From the NCBI RefSeq assembly GCF_001723175.1, contig NC_064650.1:1488001-1552000 (forward strand): a stretch of 64,000 nucleotides of DNA. Direction: 5' to 3'. A program made the translations under genes and the position numbers. The notes below the pieces were generated by a model. It made no database searches and was not told the DNA's origin. It worked only from the letters and a program-made list of their open reading frames with translations. The stretch comes from Penicillium oxalicum (lineage: Eukaryota; Ascomycota; Eurotiomycetes; Eurotiales; Aspergillaceae). This document shows, in pieces, positions 50,915-64,000 of the stretch (positions are counted from its first letter, which is position 1; every line of letters begins with the position of its first letter).

Positions 50915-52150
50915 TTACCGGCGGTGCAGCAGCGTGAGGAACTCCTCCCGAGTCTTTGCACTGGAGCGCATACATCCCAGCATACAGCTGGTAGTAGTCG
51001 TACTGCCGGTCTTTTGAACACCGCGCATAACCATGCACAAGTGGGACGATTCCATGACCACTCCCACTCCGCGGGGTTTTAGGACTTCGGAAATAGCCAG
51101 AGCAACCTGCTTGGTCAAACGCTCCTGGACCTGCAGTCTGCGGGAGAACATTTCCGCCAAACGGGCAAGTTTGGAGAGGCCAAGAACCCGGCGGTCTGGA
51201 ATATAACCAATATGCATCTGGCCCGAGTAGTCAGTATCATTTGAGGTTTCAGTGTGCAGAGAGACTGTCCTACCTTGCCAGTAAATGGGACCATGTGATG
51301 CTCACACAGGGAAAACACATCGATATCCTTCACTATGACCAACTCGTCATGGTCTTCGTGGAAAACTGCGCCGTTGACCAGGTCCCGCACATTCTCCTCA
51401 TAACCCTTGGTAAAGTAAAGCATGGCCTTGGCGTACCGTTCCGGGGTCTCTCGAAGACCCTCACGCTCGGGATCTTCACCAACACATTCCAGAATCGTCC
51501 GCACTGCCCCAGCAAGCTTGTTGATGCGCTCCTGGTTTTCCTCTGGGGTTGACTCTAACCGTTGGCGTGTACCCGGGCCTGCATGACGGGGAGAGAAGAA
51601 AAAAAAATGAGCAAGTTCACATTTGAGATTCTTGATTCAAGCGGTTCGCTTACAAGGCCAGCTTAGACCATCAAAGTCGATAGGGGGATTCAGAGTGTAC
51701 GGGCTGGCAGGGCGGCTCGACGTTGCGGGGGGTGTCAGAGGACCCCCCTCATCGCGAGGATCACGCGGGGGCTCATTCAGAGGCAGTCTGCCACTGTCAA
51801 GAAATGTCAGTCATAATTGGAGATGCGGTAGCAGTTGCACCATGATGTTTCATGAGGGAGTTTGCATACCGTAAAGTCAGCGTGGACTCGGAGTTGACTG
51901 CTGCAGTTGCCGCAGCGGAGGTGGTTTGCGCATCAGTGCTCGAGTTGGTCTCAATGGCCTCAAATTCGGCAGGAACGCGAGGCGCAAAAGATGACTTGAT
52001 AGAGGAGTTCAAACTTTCACGCTCACGATTATCGCGAGCGCGAGCTCCGGTGCCCGCCGTCGTGGACGATTGGAGGGGCGAACTGCCATTCAGCATGTGG
52101 GGTGGAATGGCCGACGGCTTTGCCGCACCCGGAGGAGAACCAGCGCCCAT
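50915..52150 (-). CDS. GTP cyclohydrolase I
   Basis: First enzyme of folate/pterin synthesis: GTP to dihydroneopterin triphosphate; cytosolic homodecamer. Four exons: 52150-51870, 51793-51654, 51578-51274, 51217-50915 (introns 76, 75 and 56 bp); 342 aa. Residues 1-140 are Ser/Ala/Pro-rich and disordered, longer than in bacteria. The core starts with [35 protein letters not shown] in two blocks, then [14 protein letters not shown] with the first zinc Cys and His, [18 protein letters not shown], and [13 protein letters not shown] with the second zinc Cys. Length and motifs are complete, so the enzyme should be active. The last intron falls between the Cys/His block and HIGYIP. Confidence 0.96.
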
Positions 52151-53816
52151 GGAGATGAAGCTCTAAGCAAGATGCGAACCGCTGACTTAGATGAAATCAA
52201 GTCCAATTGGAGGTAATAGGTAAATTAGCAACTTTGAATCCAACGGAACTTTGTGAGGGGTGTGATGACTCTTAATTTTTTTTTTTTTGCCGCAAAGCCA
52301 AATCAGAATCACGAGACGCTAATCAGTCACCCCTCATTTTGGGACACCGCTTGCCCGAACGGCTCTCTTGCCCCGGTGGCGCCATCACGTTGCCCGCGGA
52401 GGACCGGCTTAGCTCCGGACAAGAACATTTCAGGCAAAGTATCATGAACCGAACTTGGGCGTTATTGTGCTACAATCAGTAGGATTTGCTTTCCTCTTTC
52501 ATTTAATATTGTTGCTATGAAGTCTGGATGTCTTTAAAGCAGCCTCACGGACATAAGTTATGGGACCAGACATCAGGTACTGTGCGTACAATATGTAGTA
52601 GGTCCTAGGTGCCCGGGCGCAATTGTAGGGGCCTCGGTGTTTTTGCTAGCCACGCCTGGCAATATATATATAAGGTTCCTTCCTTTCAACCGCAAAAATC
52701 ACCATGTGTACCCCCGCCAGTTTCCAAGATTGTTGCGATACAATGTAGATGGCCCAGCGTGACCCGGTCCAGAACCGCGATTGACAGATATATACCTGCA
52801 TATCGCTTTAGATATTTCATGCATGGCGCATGCTGTTGGTAGGTAGCGCTCGGAACAGCACGCAGATGGTGGACCTTATCTCCCTGTGATTGGTCAGTTC
52901 TACAGTCCAATATGCACTAAGCGATCGCGCAGATAGAAGAGCACCCATGGAAGCCCAGCACTAGTAGGTAGGTAATGTGTAGGGTAGATCCAGTCCATTA
53001 GGCCAATGATACCGGCACGTCCGAGGTTGATGAAGTCTACGGCTGAGAGGTCAGGATTCCTCCACTGTCCAGTCCTATACCTATTGGTCTTTGCCTGGTA
53101 AGATGCACAGACGGGGACTGCAGGACTGGTCAAAGCGGGCATTGGACAGACCCGCCCGATGTGGCCATTAACCTTACCTCAATAGGCATGCACCTAGGTA
53201 GTAATACCTCCAGGATCTGCTACCGATAGGTATGCTCCAAGATGCACTAGGTGGGCTCCGATTCCCCGCAATTCCAACCTAACATCCATATCAGTGGGCT
53301 GTACTGTACATAGTAGAATGGACAAATCTCAAGCCCCCCTAGCTAGGGGCGAAGGACCTCTTCGATCACAAAAGGCTAGTCTGGCTGAGACTATTCAATC
53401 ACTACTGGTCTTTGGAGTAGAGTGGTGAGTCGGGGGCAGTAGGACTGTTGCCAAGAGACCGAGTATCATTCATGATCTACATGTGAAATCCACGGACACG
53501 CTTTTGATTGCGGGTGCATGCCAGTCGGAGGCCGGGTCTCCCAGCCGGTCCGTCATCGTCGGGTTACATCTAGAGGACCTCCAGAGTGACGCAGTCTACA
53601 ATGCTGACATGAGCGCTTCCATACCATAACAAACGTTTGATCACCGATTAGAATCATTCAACGCTCACAAGAGAGAGATCACGCCGTCTTTCGTGGAGTT
53701 TTAGAATTGATTTGACGACATCGTTCCATTCTGTCGATTATAACTCGAGCCCGCACCGGGCACTTAGCCACAAATCAGGCCTTGGAGAAGGCCATTGTCT
53801 GGCGAGGAGACCCTGA
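52151..53816. other. 1.7-kb gap
   Basis: Promoter side of the GTP cyclohydrolase gene, then AT-rich DNA up to the Hat2 stop. Contains an ATATATATA stretch near 52663 and two CCTAGG palindromes (52604-52609 and 53193-53198) among other CTAGGT/ACCTA words. No gene seen. Confidence 0.55.
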
Positions 53817-55488
<1,672 letters not shown>

Positions 55489-56095
55489 GGTCAAAAGAGA
55501 GTGGATTCAAAATTGCACCCAATTATTTGAGACCGCGCAGGATATTCCGAGTGTATCAGACGAGAGTGGAGGTGAATGCAGATGGTGGAAGCTGTCTTGC
55601 AAAAAGCGGCACAATTCCACTGACACGAACGCGACTTGCGGCTGGCGGGCAAGCTCAGACCGCGTTAATCAGTTTTCATGCCTCAGGCTGCAGAGGGCCG
55701 GAGCTGCGCCACCGCTTAGCCAAATCGGGTCAGCGGGGCCTTGGGCGATGACTCCGTGAACAGCAGCCGCCTTGGAGATCTGCCCGGAGAACCCTGGCCA
55801 GCTTTCCTACCTGAACAACTGTGACGAGTGCCGACGTTTTACCTCTTCCTTCTCTCCCCCTCTGGGGTTCTCGTTTTAGTAACGCTGCGCGACAGCTTCT
55901 CACATTCGGATTTTTCTTTTTGGTCTTCCAGCATCTTGTGCTTCGCTTTGAACAAGCAGTTCGAGTGTAGGTTCTCTGCATCGTCTGAAGAGCCATCTAC
56001 AAGTCCCACTCACCAATCCACAGCCAGTTCCTGGTCGCATCACCTAAATTTCACCCTTTAACTCACCAGAATCTTGATCTACACCTACCGTCATC
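55489..56095. other. 607-bp divergent promoter region
   Basis: Between Hat2 (-) and Xrn1 (+). CT-rich leader sequence just before 56096. Probably a bidirectional promoter; no specific site recognised. Confidence 0.55.
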
Positions 56096-59000
56096 ATGGG
56101 TGTTCCGAAGTTCTTCCGCTGGCTGAGCGAGCGGTATCCTGCAATCTCGATGCTGATTGCCGAGAGCCGAATCCCCGAATTCGATAGCTTATACCTCGAC
56201 ATGAATGGCATCATTCACAACTGCACGCACAAAGACAGCGACTCGCCGACGTTTCGTATGACTGAAGAGCAAATGTTCATTGCGATATTCAATTACATTG
56301 AGCATTTGTTTGGGAAGATCAAACCAAAGCAACTGTTCTTCATGGCTGTAGATGGAGTCGCGCCACGAGCAAAGATGAACCAACAACGTGCACGTCGCTT
56401 CCGAACAGCCTTTGATGCAGAGGTGGCAAAGGATAAGGCTATTCAACAAGGCTTGGAGATGCCCAAGGAAGACGCTTTCGACAGCAACTGCATCACGCCA
56501 GGCACCGAATTCATGGAGAAGTTAACGCAACAATTGAAGTATTTTATCAACAAGAAGATCTCGGAGGATTCCGATTGGCAGGGCGTTGATATTGTGCTTT
56601 CAGGCCATGAAGTTCCGGGTGAGGGAGAGCATAAGATCATGGAGTATATTCGGCGCGCGAAAGCGCAGCCTGGCTACCATCCGAATGTCCGCCATTGTCT
56701 CTATGGTCTCGACGCTGATCTGATCATGCTGGGTCTCCTGAGCCACGATCCTCACTTCTGTCTTCTCCGTGAGGAAGTGACCTTTGGTCGGCAAGTCTCT
56801 AAGAAGCCCAAAGAACTTGAGCACCAGAACTTCTATCTCCTACATCTCAGCATGGTTCGCGAATACTTGGAGCTAGAGTTCCAAGAATTAGAGGAGGAAG
56901 GCGCGCTCAATTTCCCTTTTGACATGGAGCGTGTCATTGATGATTTTATTCTCATGGCATTTTTCGTTGGCAACGACTTTTTGCCTAATTTGCCCAACTT
57001 GCACATCAACGAAGGTGCGCTGGCGCTCATGTTCAAAATTTACAAGGACGTATTACGAAAGATGGGCGGATACATCAACGAGGAAGGTGTGATCAACCTG
57101 GAACGCCTGGGCGTTCTGGTTGAGGCTCTGAGTGAGGTCGAGCATCGTTTCTTCCAAGTCGAATATGCGGATGAGCAGTGGATTAAGGCAAGGCAGAATG
57201 GGGGACTGGGGTCCTTTGAGGTGAAGACGAAACCTAAGGAGTCAACCATTACCACAAGCCAAAAAGATCTCCTCAAAACGGTGAAGAAATACGTTTTGAA
57301 TAGACCAGGAAAGACCATCGAGCCCAAGCCGCTAGATTTTCCGTCCACGCTACCAGCTCGGGATCGCGCCTTCCTGGAGACACTCGCCGATGAGCTACGC
57401 GTCCAATGGTCGACCGTGGACAACGAGGATGGTGATCGCTTCATGCGGCTCCAACTTCCACAGGTACATACCAATGGCGACGACGACGACGACGATGATG
57501 ATGAGGAGGCGTCGATGGCCGTGCAGCGTATAATACGCAAGTACGAACGGGCTAAGGTCCAGGACATGACTGCAGAGGAGGCCCAGCAAGCCGCCGAGAA
57601 GAAGTATGACGCGAAATTCCAGGAATGGAAAGACAAGTACTACCGATCGAAATTTGGCTGGGGGCTCGATAACGAGGAGGAAATGAAGAAATTGACTGAG
57701 AATTACGTTCAAGGCCTTCAATGGGTCCTGTTTTACTACTATCGTGGTATCGCCTCGTGGCCGTGGTTCTTCAAGTATCACTATGCCCCTATGATCTCAG
57801 GTAAGTCACTTTTTCCCGTGCACTTCGCGACTTGCTCATACTGAGTGCCTCTTGCAGATGTGAAGAAGGGCCTGGGTGCCGATATGAATTTCCGACTCGG
57901 ACAGCCTTTCAGACCTTACGAGCAGCTTATGGGTGTTTTGCCCGACCGCAGTAAGAAGATTGTGCCAACTGCGTATTGGGACTTGATGACATCTCCTGAT
58001 TCGCCCATCATTGATTTCTATCCTCGCGATTTTGATCTGGACATGAACGGAAAGAAAATGGAGTGGGAAGCCGTTGTTAAAATTCCTTTCATTGACGAAA
58101 CACGGCTTCTGAATGCTCTCAAAACTAAAGAGCAGCTTTTGAGTCCTCAAGAAAAGGCGCGCAACAGTTTCGGTGTTAGTCTGAAGTTCACATATTCCCC
58201 TGATGTCAACTTTGTCTACCCCTCCTCCATGCCGGGTGTGTTCCCTGACCTTCCCAACTGTCACTGCGTCGAAAACATTTTCGACCTTCCTACCATGGAA
58301 GGACTGGAACCCTACAATGGCCTGATGGAAGGTGTCCACTTGGGCGAAGCCGCCCTGGCCGGATTCCCCAGTATTAAGACCTTGCCTCATGTTGGACAGC
58401 TGGGCTTCCACGGTGTCACTGTGTTCCAGCAAGAGAGTCGAAACGAAAGCCAAGTCATCACACTTCTTGATCCTGGCAGTCGATCAAGTATTGAACTCGC
58501 CAAGCAAAAGCTCGGAAAGCGAGTCCATGTTGGCTATCCTTACTTGCAAGAGGCGCTTGTGGTTCGCGTTTCTGACGAGCTGTTTGACTACATCCTCCCT
58601 CCTGGTGAGCAGCATGTAGTTCAAATCCCTCACACACCCCAGCAAATTGAGCAATTCAAGAAGAAGGCGGACAGAATCGAAGGCCACTACAGCAAGCGAC
58701 TCGGGATGATTATTGGGACTGTCGAATCTATGGTCCATATTCAGCCTCTGAAGGGCATGGTCAAGACTGATGATGGCGCTGTCGTCAAGGACTTCGCCGA
58801 CATTCCTGGTCAAGAGACCGACTTCTCACTCCAAACTGTTGTTGATGACGTCGTCAATCCAGACGAACGCTTCATCGAAAAGGAAGCCGTTCCTATTGAG
58901 GAAGAATTCCCAGAAGGCTCTCGCGCATTTTTCCTGGGTGACTTCAATTACGGACGCCCCGTTCACATCACAGGGCACTCCAGCGGCAAGCTGAACGGAT

Positions 59001-60352
59001 TCATTGCAGCTTTGAAAGATCGCGAACCTGAGTTTGGAAAGGCTCGTGTGCGAGAGTCTGAACAACATTGCCCTTACATGCCTTCCTACGCCATTGCCCG
59101 CAGTCTCAACCTCAATCCCCTGGTGTTGGCCAAGATTACATCTTCATTCACGGTTGACGTGGACGGAAGTAGGGTGAACCTTGGCCTGAACCTGAAGTTC
59201 GAAGCCCGCAAGCAAAAGGTTCTGGGCTACTCCCGCCGTGGACAGACTGGATGGGAGTTCAGTCAAAAAGCGGTGGATTTGCTGCACCAGTACATGATCA
59301 ATTTCCCTGAGTTCATTGCTGGTATTCAGCGAAATCCTCAAAAGGATCGTTACGCGCCCACTGATTTCTATCCAGAGGACATCGCCATTGCGAAGATGAA
59401 AGAAATCCGCGAATGGTTAAAATCCCTGGAAAGCCGGAACTTCGAGAAGGTTCCCCTTGATGCCGAGCAACTAGATTCGGACATTGTTCAAATGATTGAG
59501 CAAGACGCAGACAAGCTTGGCGTCCCCGAGATCCAGGCGAAAAAGGTCCGAGGTGTGCCCCGTGGGGCGCTCCTTCGTCCTGCCGACGTTGAACATCGAT
59601 TGGGCAATCAGACTTTCAAACTTGGTGACCGTGTTGTCTACTGCCAGGATTCTGGCAAAGTCCCTATCGCCACTCGTGGTACAGTCGTTGGACTTACGAG
59701 AACCAGCCGCGCTCTGTTGCTTGATGTTCTCTTTGATGTGTCCTTCATGAGTGGTACCACCCTTGGTGGTCGCTGTTCACCTTTCCGTGGTCAGACTGTG
59801 CTCGCATCGTCTGTTCTCAATCTCTCCTACCGACAGCTCATTGCCACTTCTCGCGCGGCAAGTAGCCAACAACCAACCAAACAATCACTTCCTCTGACTG
59901 TTAGTGGCTACGGTGCGCCCTTGGGTCCGAACGGGCAAGGTCAGCTGAGAAATGCGCCTGCTCCTCCGCCACTGCGCGGCTCGTTCAAGGGTGCGGTATC
60001 TGGCCAGGGCTCCCACCGAGGTGGCCATGTTGCCATGAATAACGGTCAGCCCATGGCCCTTCCTCACCGGCCGCATCCCGGAAATGGGACTCCACGAGGC
60101 CCTCGCGGACATGGCAACCGTGGTGCTCGGGGCGGATTTAAAGGGGGATACGCTACTGTTGACAATAGTGACCCCAGCGAAGGGATTGTCCAGCATAATC
60201 CCGATTTCCGCCCGAAGAACATGTCTTCTGTCCCTCCCCCACAGGGACTTGACCAGGGACGGGGTCGCGGACGAGGCCGCGGGCGTGGTAATGGGCCCCG
60301 GGGCCGTGGACGTGGTGGACGCGGCGGTGCACCGGCAGTTTCCGGTCAGTAG
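56096..60352 (+). CDS. xrn1: 5'-3' exoribonuclease Xrn1
   Basis: Cytoplasmic exonuclease that degrades decapped mRNA. Two exons (56096-57800, 57858-60352) across a 57-bp intron; 1,399 aa. MGVPKFFRWLSERYP at the start is invariant in the family. Further marks are YLDMNGIIHNC, FMAVDGVAPRAKMNQQR, SGHEVPGEGEHKIMEYIR, GLDADLIMLGL, FFVGNDFLPNLPNLHI, with the acidic catalytic residues kept. INEGALALMFKIYK and the later D2-D4 blocks (IDFYPRDFDLDMNGK, SRRGQTGWEFS) assign it to Xrn1 rather than nuclear Rat1. An Asp/Glu run lies at about 462-471. The C-terminal 160 residues are Gly/Arg/Pro-rich and disordered, ending in dense RG repeats that can bind RNA. Confidence 0.96.
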
Positions 60353-60691
60353 ATAGATGCAGTCTGAGATTACTGTGCGGTGATCTAGGATCGACCGCCG
60401 CTTGTTCTGCGAGTTTGGCGCGCATCATGACCGGGCGTGCTCGCGCCTCTACCGTCTCGCTTTCAATTGTTGCGACGACCTGCTTCGTTGGCCCAAAAGA
60501 CCTCTGGGAGACACGACTGTAAATCATATTTTTCCAGGAAATTCAACATTTATCACAACAAGTGAACCTTTCACAAACGAAAGGGACGCATATTGTGCTT
60601 GAAGACCGCTAGTGACGCAGTCCGGCAACCTCAATGAATCTCATGAATTGGTCCATCTTTCAGCAATCTCCGATAACATAAATCTGACACT
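60353..60691. other. 339-bp convergent spacer
   Basis: Shared 3' region of Xrn1 (+) and the P450 gene (-). No further feature. Confidence 0.6.
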
Positions 60692-62662
60692 TCAGGGCTC
60701 CATAGACTTGGTCCGTCTCCTAATTAAAATTCTTGTCTGGGTATTAGGAAAGACATGCTCGCCAATGCCGATGTTCGCTGGTCTCCATACCGCCTGGTTA
60801 TTCTCAAACTTGAATTCATACTCCAGAATGAGACGGCTCAAGATGGCTTTGATGGTATTAGCAGCAAAAAAGCGACCGGGACAAGCCTGACGACCGAAAC
60901 CAAAGTGCATGTTCGACGGGCTGATACTGACGAAGCTTGTGACTGGATTGCCGTCGCAGCTGGATCCATTTTGGCTCATTCCCTCGTTCCTGAAACCACC
61001 TTCTGGTTGCTTCGCGGAGTTTCTTAGCACATCACGATCTTTGGGGTCTTGGCACCACCGAAAGCCATCAAACACTGCTGGATTAGAGACAAATGCTGGA
61101 TCTTTGCTCACGGGTCCAGATGGAAAACAAATGTGAACGCCGGTTGGCAGGCACAGACCATCTGAAAGCGTCAATGATCCTCGAACAATACGATGCATCG
61201 ATACTTCAGATTGAGGTTAGCAAGATGGTCAAGGTCAGCGTGGACAGGAAAGCCCCCCTACATTCACCTGGAGGACCCCAGCGCTGGGATTCGCGAAGAA
61301 AACTGTCCAGCCGTTTCTGGGCATCGAAGGATGCTTTGGTGGCGTGCTCCCAGCCTTCGCTCAAAGTCTGTGCAAGTTCTTCTCGAATGGGTTCGAGATG
61401 CTCCGGTTTATAAATCAAATCATAGAGAACATGGCACAAGGCGACAGAGCTCGTGTGCACGACTGCCAAGCTCATCAGAATGAGGTTATGATGGGCCATG
61501 GTTTCTGCATCGAGATCCTGCTTGTCTTCTGCCATGTCCATCATCCATTGCAGGAAATCGTCTGGTTTTTCATACTGCGAGTCTCTGGCAGCCTCTGCCG
61601 CACGACGTTCGTGGATGATGGGAATGAAGAGAGTTTTGGCGATTCGCAACTGTCTTTTCATCTGTCGGACCGAGGGAAGGAAGGGCGCGACGAAAGGTCG
61701 AATGAAATTTGGGAAAGGGCGTAAGAGGAAAATGGTGATTCCCACATTGACGGAATATTTGCTTGCGACTTCGAGCCATTGCTCATTGCGGCGGAGAGAG
61801 CTAGTAAGAATCCGTGATGTCGACCGGGCGATGAGCTTCACAAATAATTCATGGGCCTTGATACTGATCCATTCGTCTATAGTTGGAAAAGCATGACATT
61901 AAAAGTCTGCTCCCCCCTCAAGAAGAGATTGGGACTTTGAAGTGCTACCTTTGCAATTTGGGAGAAGTGTATCAAATGCTTCCCGCAGTTCATCAATAAT
62001 CCACGGTGTAATCCGGCCTAAATCGATGCCATGAAGCGTTGTGTACAGTTAGCTCGAGGAGATCGTGTCGTCAGCTGTGTTTGGGTATCTTATCCTACCA
62101 ATACTGGGAGTCAAGCGCTTTCTGACCGTGCTGGAAGGCAAATAGCTGTTGATCAGAATGTTGGTGTAGTCTCCCAACGCATTCTATCGAGAGTCGGGGC
62201 CTGTTAGCTTTCAACCGTCGTAGATACCCACATATTTTGATTCAAACGTGGAGCAGTTGGTGCCTTGTACTACCTCATATTGTGCGTCTAGTGAATTCAG
62301 GATTGATGGCGGTAGATGCCTCACTTCTTCGACGTATTTAATTGGCAAGACGACAAGTTCACCATCGCCAGTCAGAAGCCGATATGGTTCATTTTTGTAC
62401 TAGAAAAGAACGACAAAGACAATCATCCAAACATTAGAGCGTAGAATGTACGTTGAAAAGTGCGAGTTTATCATACTTTTTGATAGCCAGCGTATATCAA
62501 AGACTTTCCTTTGGGGTAGAAGATAAATCGATTGAAGAGGTCGGGCAGCAGGTTACTGTATCTCACGATGGGGATCTTCGTGAGGCGCCCGTCCGGTCTC
62601 TGGCGCAAGAGGTAGAGCGCCAGCAACAGGCCCAAAAGGGACCAGATGGTGCAGTTAGCCAT
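60692..62662 (-). CDS. cytochrome P450 monooxygenase
   Basis: Haem-thiolate oxidase anchored in the ER. Six exons: 62662-62477, 62399-62274, 62183-62099, 62017-61949, 61876-61268, 61203-60692; 528 aa. Residues about 5-22 form the membrane anchor, followed by a short basic/proline hinge. The I helix region reads LMSLAVVHTSSVALCHVLYDL, the ExxR motif is ESQR, the PERF-like segment is FDGFRW and the haem loop is FGFGRQACPGRFFA with the axial Cys. All key residues are present. The HTS/HTT-type I helix and haem loop resemble fungal P450s of terpenoid pathways, but the substrate cannot be named. No other biosynthetic gene is nearby, so it looks like an orphan P450. Confidence 0.93.
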
Positions 62663-63087
62663 GTGGAGTACAACACAAGGAAGTCAGGTCACTGGAAAGG
62701 ATCATGGCAGGCATTTATTTCCAACTTGGACGCGGCCCTCCGTGCTAGGATAAAAGTTTGGAGGGTGACACAAACCGCGTCGGATAGTATTGAGAGACAT
62801 CTAGCGGTGCCTGCAAAGTCAATCCGGCGCAAGAACGGGACAGAAGAGAATGTCGAAGATAAGGAGCATTGGAAACAGCCGAGAAATAAAGCGCAGCCGT
62901 CCGGTTGCACGCCTCATTCTCAAAGCATCGTAGGTTCATAGCACCAGGACTTGTCAAGCCGTCTCAATAAAGATCTCAAATTGGACGCTATTCTATACAC
63001 ATTTTGGGGAGGATTTGCCCTTTTTCCTGATATACAAACGCCAGGCGCACATGCAAAATAGACATTACGGGGAATCTTTGTCGGTGC
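62663..63087. other. 425-bp spacer
   Basis: Promoter of the P450 gene and 3' flank of the Pwp2 gene. A plus-strand open frame here is a shadow of the P450's first exon. No site recognised. Confidence 0.6.
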
Positions 63088-64000
63088 TCATTCCAAACCA
63101 ACCCATGAACCCTCCTCATCAGATGCTTCGATCATCTGATCGTCGGCGCCATCAACATCGCCGTTATCGAGGGTGAGCAGGGATGTGGAAGGCTTCTTGT
63201 CGGCAAGAACGGGTTTTGACAGAAGATAGTTCAGATCGTAAACATTTTTCTCTGTGAGTCGCTTCAAGTTTTCCCGAATCTCGTCCACGGCGCGCTGGAC
63301 TGCACGCAGCTCCGGCGCAAAAGTTCCGGAGTTGTCCTTGAGGTAGCGACCGTGGCAGCTGAACAGAGACTCGATCCACATAAGATTGAACTCTAAGTGT
63401 GGAGTCTCATCGGCCGCGTGTGCAACGAAGCGCAGTAGGCGGGGCAGATAAACTGTAGGCACGGACCTTACCACGTGTGGAATGTCAGAAGGTGGGATTG
63501 CTTCGTAGACTGCACGTAGAAGCTTTGATTCGTTCAGGCGGAAAGCCATGATGAGAGCCTTTAAGAAGGTGTTATCATCATCCACTGAACCAGACGCAGC
63601 GGCTGTCTTGGCAGCGTCGAGTGTAGCCAGGATGGTCGACGGTGTAATGGTGATATCCAAATCGTAAGGATCAAACACAAAGTCAGTGTCCAAACTGTAG
63701 ATGAGAAGACCTTCGGTCGAAGCCGCACAGAAAGAGCGACCGCTAGGCGCGAAATCGACCGACGTCACTCGCACCTCTGGACGAACACTTCGCACACCAG
63801 GATCACCGCGGTGCGCACCGGGAAGGGAACGGTCGATGCGGTCTTCCTTGTCCGACATTTCCCCAGACTCATCAATAAGACCGCGGGGTCCGGCCTCGGT
63901 AAGGTCTCCGCTGTTCAGATATTCTTGCGTACCGTCCAACGATGTGTTGACCGAGACTGTGAATTTCTTAATGAGAGATCCCGTTGTCACGTCGTACAGA
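63088..64000 (-). CDS. pwp2: Pwp2/Utp1, C-terminal part (cut by window end)
   Basis: Nucleolar WD40 subunit of the UTP-B complex in the small-subunit processome for 18S rRNA maturation. Only the last 303 codons are inside the window; the frame is open to base 64000 and continues outside. Visible are the last WD repeats (VRVTSVDFAPSGRSFCAAS, GLLIYSLD) and the Utp12 C-terminal helical domain (LKALIMAFRLNESKLLRAVYEAIP, VYLPRLLRFVAH, FNLMWIESLFSCHGRYLKDN, NVYDLNYLL). A short acidic tail ends WVGLE. The Utp12 domain together with FDPYDLDITITP assigns it to Pwp2. Confidence 0.93.
   Translation of the reverse strand, partial: LYDVTTGSLIKKFTVSVNTSLDGTQEYLNSGDLTEAGPRGLIDESGEMSDKEDRIDRSLPGAHRGDPGVRSVRPEVRVTSVDFAPSGRSFCAASTEGLLIYSLDTDFVFDPYDLDITITPSTILATLDAAKTAAASGSVDDDNTFLKALIMAFRLNESKLLRAVYEAIPPSDIPHVVRSVPTVYLPRLLRFVAHAADETPHLEFNLMWIESLFSCHGRYLKDNSGTFAPELRAVQRAVDEIRENLKRLTEKNVYDLNYLLSKPVLADKKPSTSLLTLDNGDVDGADDQMIEASDEEGSWVGLE

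Noticed and set aside
57836..58453. 205-codon minus-strand frame
   Set aside because: Antisense shadow of Xrn1.

Overview
The window is nuclear DNA of a filamentous ascomycete, most likely from the Aspergillaceae (Penicillium/Aspergillus type). The evidence is short GT-AG introns of about 45-160 bp with CTRAC/TGAC branch sites, moderate GC, compact housekeeping genes, a GH11 xylanase with a Kex2-type propeptide, a Zn2Cys6 regulator and a P450. Genus is an inference. I rebuilt the gene models by hand from splice signals, reading-frame phase and family motifs; every CDS is given as a genomic span with its introns listed in the text.

Left part (1-21 kb) is accessory and gene-poor. It holds a secreted GH11 xylanase (-), a CID/RS/proline-rich RNA-processing protein (+) with a hidden first exon, a solitary Gag-like gene (+), a Zn2Cys6 transcription factor (+), an eight-cysteine hydrophobin-like secreted protein (-) and a small low-complexity protein (-). 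About 7.2 kb follow with no convincing gene, only simple-sequence tracts including a 23-nt poly(C). A p24 cargo receptor (-) closes the region.

Middle part (21-47 kb): Ubp15/USP7-type deubiquitinase (-) with an apparent one-base deletion at the end of its catalytic domain, a gene-poor gap, a mitochondrial PDK/BCKDK-family kinase (+), a Pmp3-type proteolipid (+), signal peptidase subunit Spc3 (-), an AIG2-like gamma-glutamylcyclotransferase-fold protein (+), an Ulp2-type SUMO protease (-), a class II eIF4E/4EHP (-) and a Ctk1/CDK12-type CTD kinase (-).

Right part (47-64 kb): an unrecognised 254-aa protein (-), GTP cyclohydrolase I (-), histone-binding WD40 protein Hat2/RbAp48 (-), the cytoplasmic 5'-3' exonuclease Xrn1 (+), a cytochrome P450 (-) and the C-terminal part of Pwp2/Utp1 (-), cut by the window end.

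Most genes are unrelated housekeeping neighbours. Loose themes are RNA metabolism (CID protein, Ctk1, 4EHP, Xrn1, Pwp2), ubiquitin/SUMO removal (Ubp15, Ulp2) and the secretory pathway (p24, Spc3). No secondary-metabolite cluster, CRISPR array, rRNA, tRNA or complete transposon was recognised. The observations most worth a second look are the Gag-derived single-copy-looking gene, the Ubp15 frameshift, the hydrophobin-like protein with non-standard cysteine spacing, and the long gene-free interval.
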